The notes below the pieces were generated by a model. That model had not been told where the DNA came from. It worked only from the letters and a program-made list of their open reading frames with translations, and searched no databases. Position numbers and translations under genes: made by a program. Shown here piece by piece: positions 11,590-24,090 of a stretch of DNA of 64,000 bases. Position 1 is the first letter of the stretch, and every line of letters starts with the position of its first letter. Source of the stretch: Neolentinus lepideus HHB14362 ss-1 (Eukaryota; Basidiomycota; Agaricomycetes; Gloeophyllales; Gloeophyllaceae); NCBI GenBank assembly GCA_001632425.1, contig KV425554.1:782914-846913 (forward strand). Reading direction: 5' to 3'.

Positions 11590-11869
11590 TAAGACCCAGT
11601 CAATAACAATGTTGAGTAGATCATGTTAATGTCGAAGACTACAATCTCCTCACCAGGAGCTTCCACATTCTCAACGAGTAACTTCATCACGGCAATAAAC
11701 TATGCAGGAATGAATACACAGCTAACTTGCAAATCACAGAGAAAGGACAAACCCAATCCAGGAATATAGCCAAAGAGTCATCCCATTCAATGTTGCTGCT
11801 CTGCGTGACATCCCTTATAACTCTAGCAACCCAGATCAGTCTGAACGTGTACAATTGAGATATAGATAC

Positions 11870-12250
11870 TCATTTCGTAGTCGCAGCAGAAGCCCCGTCA
11901 TCCCCTCCACCTCCCGCACCACCTTCAGCCATGACGTCTTTGAAGGAAATTTGGGTGGTCACTAACATATGCCGCGGGGCGAGGATGCGAGTGCTTGGGA
12001 GGCTGTCGCGATTCCAGACGCCGTGGTGGACAAACACTTTGTCCAGGCTTGCGCCTCCGGGGTAATTGTACTCGTATTGGGGTTCCTCGACGAGCTGAAC
12101 ATAAGATTCAGCCCCGTAGAGTGCACATGCATGGGACGTACCTCGACAAAAAAGGCAACAGTCCTCACTCGGGATCCGCTTGCAGTGTTTGGTGGAGACT
12201 CTGAGAGTCACGCCTGTGTTAAATACCAGGGCAAAGGCTCTAGAATGCAA
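11870..12250 (-). other. possible terminal exon or gene remnant, unassigned
   Basis: A minus-strand frame ends in a well-formed stretch: YVQLVEEPQYEYNYPGG, then ASLDKVFVHHGVWNRDSLP, RILAPRHMLVTTQISFKDV and a Gly/Ala-rich tail before the stop at 11870. It reads like a real C-terminal exon, with a possible GTACGT splice site near 12140. I do not recognise the family and could not link upstream exons. Confidence 0.35.
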
Positions 12251-12689
12251 GAAACGGGGTTGGGGTTCTTCTTCAAGCAGTTACGAAAGCAGGCACACAC
12301 CGGCCAGGTAGAGATGCCCATCTCCGGGCTATGCAGATAGCAGGGGCGTCATGGGTAGGGGTGAGACTGTAGCTGGTCGTTAAGAGAACAGCGATATGCT
12401 ACGAAAGAGTGTGCGAACACACTGGGTGTGGCGCCGAGGGACAAGGGAAAGAACAAGGAAGGAATCACGACTCGCAAAGGGTCTAAGTTGAAGGCGGAGT
12501 TCAAATTTTGGAATCAACGAAGTCATGTGATCGTGCTTGATGACGCGCGTCTCACGATTTCTGGTCTAGGTTCCTGCATCCAGACCAAGAGATCCCGCAC
12601 CTTCAGATTCACACTAGTGTTTGCCTTAAGTATGAGTGGTTTGATTTCAGCCCCTCGGTACACTAACACGACACTCGTTTGCAGCTATG

Positions 12690-13289
12690 CCGGCCTCAAC
12701 ATGAACCTCTCTACCTCTTCCTCCTCTCCACATCAGGCTCGGGTGCCTTTCCCCGCCCCGCAGAGGCAGTGAGGCACTCTGGTTGGTGCTCCTCCGCTCA
12801 GACCTCCCACCCAACCTCGTCGACAAACTCAACTTTGGAGTCTTCGGCGTCGGCGATAGCACCTACGAAAAGTTTTGTTGGCCCACGGAGCTGCTCGAGC
12901 GCCGCCTAGAGGTCCTGGGAGGATGCGCGCTCATGCAGAGGGGTGAGGGCGATGACCAGTATCTGCCCAGGTGAGTGGCCATGTCTGCGTGGGCCCGGTG
13001 AATGCTAATTGGGTGCAGGGTCGACGGTGCGCTGCTGCCGTGGCTTGACGCGCTCACAAACGACCTCGCCGAGCACTTCCCATGCACCCCGCCATCCGAC
13101 AATGACATCCTACCACCACAAAGAGTCACACTCATCCCTACGCCATCCCCAGGCCCTCGTCCCCCGCCGAACCCTGCCTCACCGACTTGCATTACCACTG
13201 GGCCACCCTCCACGGCAACAGGCACACCACGACACCCGACTGGTGGCAGGTCGTGCGCCACCTCGAGTTCGACTTTGCCAAGGACGTGC
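12690..13289 (+). pseudogene. NADPH-dependent diflavin reductase (Tah18-like) remnant
   Basis: Pieces of a flavodoxin domain appear in different frames: LSTSGSGAFPRPAEAV (near 12740), then LVLLRSDLPPNLVDKL and GVFGVGDSTYEKFCWP with LLERRLEVLGG (12783-12970). An intron (GTGAGT..GTGCAG, 12972-13019) leads to VDGALLPWLDALTNDLAEHF. After a further frame change comes TTPDWWQVVRHLEFDFAKDV at about 13225-13285, which resembles the start of the FAD-binding domain. The sequence then stops abruptly in AT-rich DNA. Tah18/NDOR1 transfers electrons from NADPH for cytosolic Fe-S assembly. This copy is frameshifted, lacks both ends and cannot be functional, so an intact copy should exist elsewhere. Confidence 0.7.
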
Positions 13290-13823
13290 AGTGTGCTTGT
13301 TGGATTTTTTGTCTCATCAGGTGCTAGTTTATATCATATAATAAAAACACTGGTCGTGTAATCACAACAAATTCAAATTTATTATGTTCTTATTATGTTC
13401 AATTATATAAATTATCTACATCAAACGGATTTTGTCGAATCAGATGTGAATTAGATATGATTAGCTCGGGAGGTTTTTCCTGATGCTACGATCGCAGCAT
13501 CTTACATATGTGGAGTATTGCGATCACATGTTCATTTTTTGTCCTGAACCTCACAATCGCAAGGTGTGCTCTCATATAGTCTTAGACTACGATCGCAACA
13601 TCTTATGTGGCATGTTGCGATCGCATGGTTTGATACCATCTTTGTGTATCTTCCAAACGTGCTGATCGTAATTCGGTACGCAATCGTTTGTACAGGGATG
13701 AGTGTAATTGAGAGATCTAGGCATATGCAGAATGTATCCAGTTGAATACTAATACTGAAGCGAAAGCAAAACACGGGTACGGCGCTGTAAGTTACAAGAC
13801 CGAGTGGTATAAAATGTGTGGTA
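13290..13823. other. AT-rich intergenic with palindromic repeats
   Basis: No gene is seen. The segment has AT-rich tracts (13330-13450) and two large imperfect palindromes (13482-13634), listed separately. Confidence 0.6.
13482..13634. repeat. two tandem palindromes built on GATCGCAACAT
   Basis: Unit 1 (about 13487-13530) pairs CGATCGCAGCAT with a partner containing TTGCGATCACATG. Unit 2 (about 13590-13630) pairs CGATCGCAACATC with GCATGTTGCGATCG. Between them lies TTTTGTCCTGAACCTCAC, also found in variant form at about 10880. Confidence 0.65.
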
Positions 13824-16800
13824 TCATGTCCGATCGCCCTCGTCTTTCTTGTGACAAACTGGACAACCTTGGTCGATCTTAGCTCGGACCACCGCAGTAC
13901 TGAAATGAAGCTGAGTACGAAATATGGCAAAGCAGGATACGTGAACGGTACTTACAACGCTATCTTGCCACTGAGACTTCTTCCGCCGGTCAGGCCAAGC
14001 CCAGCCAGGCTGTAGTCCGGCTGCGGTGCGAGAGAATCGCCACCGTTGCAGCAACTGGCGTGCACGACGTGACGGCAAAGGAAAAGCAAGACCAGAGATT
14101 GCGGGAACCTCTGCAACGGCTTGGAGCAGATAGGACAGAGCATCTTGCCTGAACGCATCTCCGTAAGTAAGGTTCACGCTGCCTCGCGATGGCCTATAGC
14201 TCACCTGATAGGAAGAAACCGCTGTTCTGATCTCTCTGCAGCCGCCGCGCAAAGTCCGCGCAGTCCCCCTCGAGGATGGTCTGGCAGCCGTCGAGAAGGG
14301 AGATTTGGAGGTTGAAGTCGTGCAGGATTTTGATGAGGGCTTCTTTGAGACCGGGGATTTCGAGCCCATTTTTGATGCGACGGATGAGCCGGATGGGGTC
14401 GATCTCGGCACCGACGTTTTCGAGGAGGCCACGGATGAAAGCTGGGGGGAGGGTCAGTATTGATGATGTTGGATGAGGGATTGGTGAAGCTTACTGGGTC
14501 GCGTTTCTGAGTATTTGAGCAGATCCTCCCAGAGATCGTCATCGTTTTGCTCCTTCGCAAAGTCTATAGCCTATACATCGCAGACATGAGAGGATCATGT
14601 TCTACTGCAGATAGAGCGGCGGCTTACCCGATTCACGTCTCCGAGTCTTTCGATGATGAGCGTAAGGGCTTGCTTGTTGTTGCCCATGCGACCAAGAAGG
14701 AACACCATCTCCGGGACAAGATCTCGTTCTTTGCAGACATTGTACGCCTAGCAAGTTGACTGTCATAAATATGGAAATTTGAAATAGTATCAGTGAGGCT
14801 CGCACCCTTTCCAGACTATAGTAATTGCTGGCACGCAAAAAGTCTATCAACCGAGTGGGAGCATATTCTGCGTAGAGTTTGACCTGACCGGATTTGCATA
14901 AAATGGCCAGAACATTTGCGAGACAACACACCTGAGAATCAGCAAAATCAGAAGCAAGATACGGATCCCTCTTGAACAAGGCATCCAAGTAAAGAAACAG
15001 GTAGTATGGGCGGCCTTGAAGCTGCTGCACGACTCTACCAATCTGTGCGAGAGCATTTGTTAGCGACAAACCGCAGGCCCATGGATAGATCTAGACGAAC
15101 CGGAATCGAATGTGTATGGTCCACGAGCAATTGGATCGCCGCGCTCTCCGAATCGTCCAGGTCTTGGCCCTCCTTCCTCCGCTTCTCCATTACCTCCTGG
15201 TCAAACTCGACCAGTAAGAGCACCTGATCCTGCACAGCAGTAAAGAGATTATGTTCTCGAATTAGATCGAATACGTTCGACCGCCGCAGCCGCAGAAAAT
15301 ACGGGAGCGCCTTGCCGGGCTGTCTGTTCATGGTGTATCTGTGGAATCACAAATTAATTTGAGTGTATGACCGCTGCAAGATGCCACGTGCAATTCGGCG
15401 AGACACTCCATCAGGATCGCGGCCTCTGGAGCTGTACGTGCGGCGGTGGATGTCGAGGGCGCTTTGTCAAGCTCTGACTGGACGGCTACGATCACCGCTG
15501 AGATGTCGTAGATCCCTTTCGGCCAGTCTTTGATTGTTTGAAGTAGGGCCTTAGGAATATATGTCAAAGGAGTCAGGGCATAATGATGGGAGCTCACTGA
15601 CTTGTCTATCGTGAGCCAGGAAATAGGCTAGTACCATCTCATACACCAAGTGACCTAGTTTGGGGGACTCGGTGGGTACGTATGGAATGATGGTCTAGGA
15701 ACAATGTGAGCAGGTAACGTGCATCATAGAGTAAAAGTGCCGACGTACTTGCATCTGCTTCTTCTGAGCAAAGACAAATATCCAATCTTCCCACCGCTTC
15801 GCATCTTGCCCACAAACCTTCGGGCATAACTTTGCCGCCTTGACAAAATCACCTACCGAAGGAACCTTACCTCCCAATGGTCAGACAGATACAAGGGCAC
15901 AACTTACCTTCAGTAACAAGATGCTCGATATATCTCTGTCCAATCTCGGCAGCATTAATGGCGCCCTCTTCCTGGCCCGCCTCATCTGCACCCAGATGGC
16001 CAAGCTCATCCAGCGCCTCCTCATACTGCTCCCTTTCAACCAGCCATGCAATATGGTCCCTCTTATCTCTGGGCTTCACGATGACCAGATCCTTCGGACT
16101 GAGCACGACATACCCATCACTCCCGTCTCCGTCAACAGACGCCAAAACGTAGTCGTTGCACGCCCACTTCTCGAACCCCTGGATACTGAGCAAGTCCGCG
16201 GAGAGCTCCTCCCCCGCCCGCGAGATGATGCGCAGCTCGGGGCGCTCGGCGGCCTGGCGCTTTTGTTGCGCGCGGTCCTCCGTCACCTCGGTCAGGAACG
16301 ATGTGTCTGGCGGCGTGTACGCGAGAGTAAGGAAGGTGGTCAGCGTGGGCGCTGAAATGGGCGCAGTAGTGCTCGGTGTGCTTCTGCCCGAGGCAGAGTG
16401 GGCAGCAGCTACCGAGGGGTGGACGGTGCAGGTGGGGGATGCCAGCGGGTGCGGGACGATGCCCGCGATCATGCAGTCCAGCTTGAAGACAGCGGTGATC
16501 TCGACGAGGAGGGGCGGGAGGTTCGCGGGGGAGGCGGGCGTCCGCAAGCGGGCGCGGATGCGCGCGACTTTGATGTGGTCTGCCCAAGCAATGAGGAGCG
16601 TGGAGTCGTCTTGCCAGTGGAGGGTGCATTTGAATAGATCTGCGCGGGGGCTGTCTGATGGGCGGTCTATGAAAGTGATGCGTGACTGCGATACGGTATC
16701 GTAGATCTTGACACCCTGAAAGTGTCGCGTCGTGTCTAATAGTTAGTTATCTAAGAGGCGTCTTCGCTCACCAGATCGTTAGCCCACGCGATCAGTCGGT

Positions 16801-17637
16801 CTCTCCACCGCACACTCCAGATAGGTCCCTCGCCCGTGTGCAACACCGTCTCCTTGTGTCCAAGCCAACCTTTCTCATACAGCACGAGTGACCCGGCCAT
16901 GCCACCGCAGACGAACGCTCGCGTGCTCTTCTTTGCGAAGTTGGGCTCCATACTAACCGCGCGCATAGGTCGCTTCATATCAAACGCGTAGGACTCGGGG
17001 GTAGACAGTGAATGAATGACAACCTGTCCTGAGTGCAATATAATTTGCTTGGGCCAATGGAAAGTACAACGTTACTCACCGTCCATGGACGCAGTAGCCA
17101 CGAAGTCTGCTGTGCTATCCATACCAATGTCTATCACAGACGCTAGGTGGGGTTTGTAGGATTTAATCCTCTTCCCGGTCATGTCCAATAGGTGCACAAC
17201 ACCGCTGTGCGTGCCTAGAGCCTAGCAGAAATATATTCTACACATCGTATTGAATATTGGTAATATCCGACACAACTACGCACCAGCTGCTTGTTGGATA
17301 TCGTCAATGCAGACGCTGAATCCTTCTTCAAGAGGTCAATTACAGCTCCCCCAAGTCTTTCATACTTGAGAGCGGGCTCTTCATCCTCCTCGTCCTCTTC
17401 ATCCTCTTCATCCTCCCCTTCCTCATCCTCGTCTCCTTCCCCATCGGTAGCTCCTTCTTCCCCTTCCTCCGTTGCTTCGCTTGCTCCGTCTTCACTATTA
17501 ATTGACCTTGTTAGGTGTTCTGGGCTAGCCGTTAGAAGGCCGTCCTTCTCCTGCAAATGATCGTCTTGGACATCATCCTTGCGCGTATCGTGTTGCCCTG
17601 CACGCGACTCATCGCTTGAGGACTCGCCAGTCGACAT
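13824..17637 (-). CDS. VPS41: Vps41, HOPS complex subunit
   Basis: A multi-exon minus-strand gene. The N-terminus (from 17637) has a very acidic tract (EDEEGEDEEDEEDEEDEEPA) and leads to a degenerate WD40 region: GGAVIDLLKKDSASAL, then DFVATASMDGQ, GPIWSVRWRDRLIAWANDLG and TLHWQDDSTLLIAWADHIKV (17.34-16.55 kb). A clathrin-heavy-chain-type helical repeat region follows (IAWLVEREQYEEALDELGHL near 16.05 kb, FVKAAKLCPKVCGQ, YYLFLYLDALFKRDPYLASD, LYAEYAPTRLIDFLRASNYY). The C-terminus is a RING-H2: CPICSKPL (14.15 kb), CRHVVHASC and CPVCHKKDEGDRT at the stop. This order is that of Vps41, which with Vps39 tethers membranes for Rab7/Ypt7-dependent fusion at the vacuole. Introns are short and regular and I see no disruption, though not every splice site was checked. 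Confidence 0.9.
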
Positions 17638-18083
17638 CGAGAAACCACCACCTCTCGTGACAGACCCTCAGGATGCAAGTAGACAAGAGGACAGCTTACA
17701 AGCAACGCGTTCAGTCTGAGGACTCTGGAGGGTCGCTGCTGCAGATAACATACCGGAATTGGATCCCCGAACTCTATTAGTCCCCGCAGCGTCTTCGATC
17801 AAATGAGGGAGGTGAGGCGCATGCTACCTCAGATATACCTGTAAATCTAGTTGTATGACAGTCCAATTTGAAAAGAGGAAGAAAATTCGGTGTAATACGA
17901 ATATGTTGACTACCGAACATTCTATACGCGATGCATTGTCAATGTTAAATGAGGGAAACCCTTATCCTCGACAAGAGAACTGACATCTTAATGAAAACAG
18001 CTAGACGATACCGCTACAGACAGCCAGTATCTCTAGCAGTAGAAACACAGGTAACGACCAGACGCTGTGTTCACGTAAGTAGT
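17638..18083. other. VPS41 upstream region and SSN3 3' flank
   Basis: This stretch separates two minus-strand genes. It should hold the VPS41 promoter and the SSN3 transcript end. No repeat or gene is seen. Confidence 0.6.
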
Positions 18084-19482
18084 CTATCCCAGCCTCGTTT
18101 TCTTTCTCGTCGTGACACTAGAGACCTGGTAGCTCATAGCTCCTCCACTCTGGCTCATGCTCGCCGCAAAGCTAGCAGAGCTTCCTGGCTTCGCCGATGC
18201 ATGCAAATGCTGCGCCTGATTTGCCTGCGACGGCTGGGGCATCGGCATCATGCTCGGCGCATCATCTTGGGTAATGCGCCTATGCGGCGGAATCTGGTGA
18301 GCCGCCACCGACTGGAACGCGTTCGATGTAGGTTTTGGGTCATCCTGGAACCACTTGTGCTGCATCGCCTCCTTCGCAGTGAGGCGCCGGTCGGGGTCGT
18401 ATGCGAAGAGCTGCTTCAGAAAATCGTGCCCTGAAGCAGCACGGATGCGGGTGTGGCACCAATCCTGTAAACGATTCTCGAATCGGTCGAGGCGCTTCAT
18501 GTTTTGGTATTCAGGCATGTCTTTGATCCCTGGCCACTCTTTTTCGTCTGGCGTTCCCAGCACTTCGAATATCTTGATCAGCTGGTCCTTCTGAAACGGC
18601 ACGTTCTTCTTGGAGTCGAGTTTCGCCTCCTCGCCTTTGAATATCGGTCGTAAGCTTGCTAACTCGGCCATGACACATCCCACGGCCCAGCAGTCAATCG
18701 CTTTGTTGTAATGCTTCGCACCCATAAGCAGCTCTGGAGCTCGGTACCAAATAGTCACGACAACCTTGTCTCCGGCGAATAGAGGCTGTAGGGGCTCGTA
18801 GATCAGCCGTGCGAGACCGAGATCGCCAATTTTGACGACTCCCGAGGAGCTGATGAGAATATTGGCGGGTTTGAGGTCCCGATGGAGAATGTGGCTGGAA
18901 TGGAGGTAGACCAGGCCGTTGAGAAGTTGGTAGATGAGTGATTTGAGGACGGCGGCGGGGATTGAGGAGCGGAGGGTTTGAGAATAATGGTGAATCACTT
19001 GCTATTACATTTTAGTGGGAACGTGCTATGTGTCATATACTGAGGCAACGTACGAGAAAGTCATGTTCAGCGTATTCGAACACCATATATATGGACTTGT
19101 CCTCCAAGATCACTTCTTTCAGGGATACAACATTTTCATGCGACAGTTCTCTGTTCAACTATGGCGGGTACACGTTATTGTGTACTATGAAATGATTCAG
19201 GCTACTGTCCTTACTCACAGCAATTTCACGTATCGCACTTTGACTGATCCCAGTATAAGTCACCGCATCCCCCTCCTTATCCGGCTTAAACTTCTTAATC
19301 GCATGCACCCTCCCGTCCTCGCCCTTACTCTGCGCTTTGTATACCCTCCCATACGTCCCAGAAGATATGAACCCGAGGATAGTATAAACAGACTGCACCG
19401 TGCGCCGTGCGGTGTCCCGCTTCATGCGGTAGGCGCGCATGGGGTCGGTCTGCAGGAGATTCGTCGACCATTCGTCAATCAT
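18084..19482 (-). CDS. SSN3: cyclin-dependent kinase 8 (Mediator kinase Ssn3/Srb10)
   Basis: Three exons (19482-19219, 19158-19054, 19001-18084) join in phase to 428 aa. The glycine-rich loop [12 protein letters not shown], the AIKKF lysine and the cyclin-facing helix SQSAIREIA (SMSACRE-like in CDK8) are followed across the intron by [13 protein letters not shown]. Catalytic HRDLKPANI and the variant DLG (CDK8 kinases have DMG or DLG instead of DFG) are clear. IWYRAPELL, with W after the activation segment, and a CDK8-type insertion ([18 protein letters not shown]) follow. The tail is rich in Pro, Gln and Ser. The protein is the nuclear kinase of the Mediator CDK module, acting with cyclin C. 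It is divergent from CHS5. Confidence 0.93.
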
Positions 19483-19709
19483 GACGCATTTATTTGCGGG
19501 TCTTCGTGCGGGTGTACAGCATCGCGTTAAGCGGTCCTAAACAGGACAGTAATGGGAATCAGGAGGGAAAAGCTTGCGTCGATGGTAAATATAAATGAAA
19601 GGAAGCTGTGAGAAAGTGGACTTCGAATTTTGACGTGAACGCGTCGCGTTGGCTGCGCTAGCGTTAAGACCGCCTCTTAGATCTTACTCCTAGTTGGACG
19701 CACACCAAC
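19483..19709. promoter_or_regulatory. bidirectional promoter SSN3 / CHS5
   Basis: Only 227 bp separate the start codons of the divergent SSN3 (19482, minus) and CHS5 (19710, plus) genes, so regulatory sequence is probably shared. No TATA box is obvious. Confidence 0.6.
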
Positions 19710-21364
19710 ATGGCGAAGACACAGGATAGCTTCATGTTCACAGTGGGAAAGCTAGGTGCGATGAGCTCGAGGATTAGTGGGTGCGTCAGAACTCTCGGGA
19801 CTGACGTTGTCTTGTTGCAGATGCTGGCATGGCGGTATGCATCAAGCTCCTTGAACAACCGCATGTACAGGTTCTAACGACTGCCTCAGATCCTACTGGG
19901 AGAAAGAGCTCATCTAATTGAGTTCCCGTCACTACTACTACCGCCTGGGACTACTGCTGGCTCGATAGTCAACATATCCGTTGCGCAGAACCATGCCGAG
20001 GAGAAGCGAAGGGATAGTGAGTTCTGGGAATTACAGAACGATATCATGGATGAATTTGGCCGGGAGTCGCCAGAGCCTCCACAGCTGCAGGTACGTCGCC
20101 CTCCAGTTTAGCCACGGGCTAAGGTTCTGACGACGGAGGTGACGGACACACGCAGCTACGAAACGTTACCCAGACATCCGTTACACTTGAATGGCCGTCG
20201 TTGAAACTGGCCACAGCAAAGCTGCGCTCGCTCGACATATACAGGAATGGCCAGCGCCTCGCAGCCATCCCCTCTGCTCACCAAAATACCTCTACCAAGC
20301 TCTCTGGCCTCGACATCAACACCGAATACTCTTTCCAGCTCATTCTGCGCACAACAGCCGGGACATATCCCTCCAACCTCATTCGTGTCCGCACACACAC
20401 CATGACCGACACCTCGGGTATCTCGGTGTGCTTCGGGAACGTGCAGGATCTGGTGTTGCTGGAGAACGCGAAGATGGCGCTGAGGGAGATGAACGCGAAG
20501 TGGAGTGATAAAATTCAGATCGATACGACACACTTTGTGTGCACAACGCCTGCGGCGACGCCTAACGGAGCTGAGGCTAGTGGGAGCATTAGCAGTGCAC
20601 CGGGTGTGGAGTACCAGCGCGCGTTGCAGCTCAGTATACCTGTAGTCCAACCTCAGTGGATCCTGGCTTGTCATGCAGAAAAGAAGTACGTATACCCTCT
20701 ATTATGTTCATGCTCCTTCTCATTTGTCGCCGTCAGAATGGTGCCCATCTCGGGCTATTATCTAGGTGTCAACCCGGGTACACATATCAATTCCGCGCCC
20801 TTCACCCGTCCCTCCTCAATGTCCCAAGTTTCGCTTCCTCACTCACCCAACCGGCCTATCACCTCCCCTACACAAAAGTCTGCCAACCGTGCCTCCATGC
20901 CAGCGCCCTCGAGGTCCTCGAGCCACCAGTCCATACCTGCAAGCGCTGAGAGCCAGGCACGGACGATCGCGCCTACGCCAGAGGAGAACGGCGAAGAAGA
21001 CATGAGCGAGTCGCAGTCTCCCGAACGGACGGTTGATGGCAGGACGTCGAAGAGCGCGAAGCGAAGGACTAGGCATGGTACGATGGATAAGGCGTTCAAG
21101 TTCCCGCCTGATGGGTTCGAGGGAGCGCAGCCCCCTATACCGGAGTCACCTTCCCCGCCTAGGCCAGAGGAAAGTGAAAGCCAGGCCGCTGCGCAACCAG
21201 CACCGGAAGAGCCAAAAGGGCCAAAAATACCTGCGGTTCATGTGGTGGCACCTTCGACGGTAGAGGTGCCGCCTCCGCCTCCGGTTGAGAAGGAGAAGGC
21301 GCCTGCGTCGCATGACGAGGGTGAAGAGGAGGTTGGGGAGACGGAGGAAATTTCGTTAAATTGA
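19710..21364 (+). CDS. CHS5: Chs5, exomer subunit (FN3-BRCT)
   Basis: Five exons (19710-19755, 19821-19834, 19890-20090, 20156-20685, 20737-21364) give 472 aa. The second exon is only 14 nt. The N-terminus MAKTQDSFMFTVGKLDAGMA and IEFPSLLLPPGT is the Chs5 dimerisation and Arf1-interaction region. An FN3 domain follows (LRNVTQTSVTLEWP to YSFQLILRTTAGTYPSNLIR), then a BRCT domain (ISVCFGNVQDLVLLENAK, IPVVQPQWILACHAEKK, GYYLG). The C-terminal 200 residues are low-complexity and rich in Pro, Glu and Ser, as usual. Chs5 with ChAPs forms exomer at the trans-Golgi for direct cargo export, classically of chitin synthase. It shares a short promoter with SSN3. Confidence 0.93.
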
Positions 21365-21887
21365 GATTTCATATCATCAGGATTCAAATCCATGTTGCTG
21401 TTTAAATCCGTACGCTATTGGGATTCTACTGTTCTTTATACCGTCTGTATAATTCTCGCTCGTATACCTCGATATACCGCATGGCCCTCCATCGCAAAGA
21501 CCTGACTGATACCCAAGTACGGCTTGTTTCGAAAGGATCCTGTGATACCTAGCTTTGTTAAGTAGCTTTGAACGATCATAGTAACCTTTCATATTTTCGT
21601 GGCGTATGAAGCAATTATCCCTTCTAAACGTTTCCATCTGCTCACTGTACATGCCCGATTGTTTTGGACCTGGATCTCGCTACTGGGAGTAGAGGAGTAA
21701 GCGACCCCGTGCATGCTGACCGTCAGGCTGAGGAACTCATCCTGTATGCTCCAAATAAGATAGCAACTCAATGCGTCGACGTCTGCGTGTTCACGCGATC
21801 GAGCACGGTCACCTGACGTTAATTAGTGATCACGTGTAGACTACTTTTGGTCCGTGTTGCCACAGTCCAGTATCGTGTCCTGCTGCC
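21365..21887. other. intergenic CHS5 to HDAC
   Basis: This contains the CHS5 3' end and the HDAC promoter (TTAATTAGTGATCACGTG at about 21819 is a candidate regulatory palindrome). No gene is supported. Confidence 0.5.
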
Positions 21888-23845
21888 ATGGCCGCTACTC
21901 CCGACAAACGACGCGTTGCCTACTATTTCGACCGTACGTGAACACAAGAACCGGAGCCTTTGCGAAACTTATCGATCTTGCTGTAGCGGATGTCGGCTCT
22001 TACAACTACAATCTGGGTCATCCCATGAAACCCCATCGGATCCTGATTGCGCATCACCTCGTCTCGGCGTATGAAATGTTGGATAAAATGCATGTTTTGG
22101 TATGCACAATATTTGCGTATGTCATTCAATTTGCTCAGACTCGTTGTTATAGAGGGCCGAGCGTGCGTCTGCAGAGACCATGACCAGATTTCACACCGAC
22201 GAATACGTCAACTTTCTCAGCAAGGTGACTCCGGAGACAGCAGATGAGCTGACATATCATGGTTCACGATGTAAGCACTAAATTGTTAGCGGTCGGAGGG
22301 GAGGCTAAGCTGCTACAAGTTCTGGTGGGCGAGGACAATCCGGCGTTTGAAGGGGTGTTCGAGTTTTGCTCAATCTCAGCTGGAGGGTCTATAGGTGTGT
22401 CAAGATTTGTTTGCGGGATCTTCAGGCTCATTTTTCATTGTTCATATCGTCTCAGCTGCGGCAAACCGAGTAACATCTGGCGCTGCAGACATAGCAATCA
22501 ACTGGGCTGGTGGTCTCCACCATGCAAAACAGCGCGAAGCCTCTGGTTTCTGTTACATCAACGACATCGTACTCGGCATCCTTGAACTCCTTCGCACATA
22601 TCCGCGCGTGCTTTACATCGACATCGACTGCCATCACGGCGACGGCGTCGAAGAGGCTTTCTTCACCACAAATCGGGTGATGACTTGCAGCTTCCACAAG
22701 TTCGGTGACTACTTTCCCGGTACGGGGCGACATGATGACGTGGGGCTGGGCAAGGGCAAGGGATATGCAGTTAATGTACCTCTGAAGGATGGGATGACGG
22801 ATGAGACTTATAAAAGTGTGTTCGAACCCGTGAGTCATGATTTTTGTCATGGATGACAGGAGCATGCCTTAAACTATCACAGATCATTACCAAAATCCTT
22901 GAAGTTTTCCGCCCGTCCGCCATCGTCCTGCAGTGCGGCACCGACTCGTTGGCGGGGGACAAACTTGGCTGCTTTAACGTGACTATGAGAGGCCATGCCG
23001 CCTGCGTGCAATTCGTACGGCGCCAGAACATCCCCATGATGCTGGTCGGCGGGGGTGGGTACACGGTGAAGAATGTTGCGCGGACGTGGTGCTATGAAAC
23101 AGCATGTGCTCTCGGCATTGAGGACACCATTGACCCGATGCTGCCGTACAACGCTTACTTCGAGTGGTTTGGGCCTAGGTACCGCCTCGAGGTGCCGGAA
23201 AACAACATGGAAAATATGAATCTGAAGGAAGGATATCTGAATCAGATTCTGTGAGTGATATGGCCAATCAGCTGATGCGAGGCAATGACGGTCTTCCTTG
23301 CAGAAATTTAACTCTCGAGCAGTTGAGTAAACTGCCGTGTGCACCTTCCGTCCAGATGCAAGACGTTCCCCGGGAGAGCGTCGGCGCGCATCTCGGCTGG
23401 AGGCTGCAAGGTGAAGAACCTCAGGATGACCTTGACAAAACACTAGCACGTACGTCGTTTCCTTAATCTTTCCTACACTCGTATACTCATCGTCTTTTCA
23501 GAGCACGCGCGTTTCATATATAAAATCCAAGAAGGCGATGAAACGGATAGCGAACGGCACCATCCTCGGAACAAGAAACGTATGAGCATCATCACAAACC
23601 AGCAGCTGGATCTGCCGCAGTGGCAGGAGTTCGACCTCTGCAGCGGCGTTGCGGAGGTCGACAGGAGGTCGAAACGAAGATTCTTCGGAAGTGGAGGGGC
23701 GTATGACGAAAACTGGCCTGCTTTGGATGAGGTTGTGGAGGTATATAACGGTGTGCCGACGAGAATAAATGGGATGAGAGTTGGGGAGGTGATGAGTAGA
23801 GGGGGTTGGACAAGGGAAATGGATGATGACGAGTATTCGGAATAG
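21888..23845 (+). CDS. class I histone deacetylase (Rpd3/Hos2 family)
   Basis: Eight exons join in phase: 21888-21933, 21987-22099, 22153-22270, 22320-22394, 22456-22829, 22883-23250, 23304-23449 and 23502-23845, giving 527 aa. Splicing restores [20 protein letters not shown], the class I start. Catalytic elements are [34 protein letters not shown] (zinc-ligand Asp and His), [15 protein letters not shown] with the third ligand, and [18 protein letters not shown] with the transition-state Tyr. The [10 protein letters not shown] and [17 protein letters not shown] blocks look closer to Hos2-type than to Rpd3-type enzymes of other basidiomycetes, but this is from memory. It removes acetyl groups from histone tails in nuclear corepressor complexes. 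Confidence 0.92.
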
Positions 23846-24090
23846 AAGCTGGACTTCTGTAGCATATCGTCGTACACTGTATTGCTATCGCGCTATTATA
23901 GGTTAGTATTGTATGGTAATCAATAATGAACAGGAAGTAACAAATCAGAGGTATATTCATGTGCAGCTTCGATGGCAGACCTCAGTGAAATGTGCAAGGA
24001 CGAATCTTCCGGCAGAGATGGTTAAACAAAAATGTTAGAGCTACAAACGAGATGCAGAGATACAGCGGATGCGACCAGATAGAAGATATA

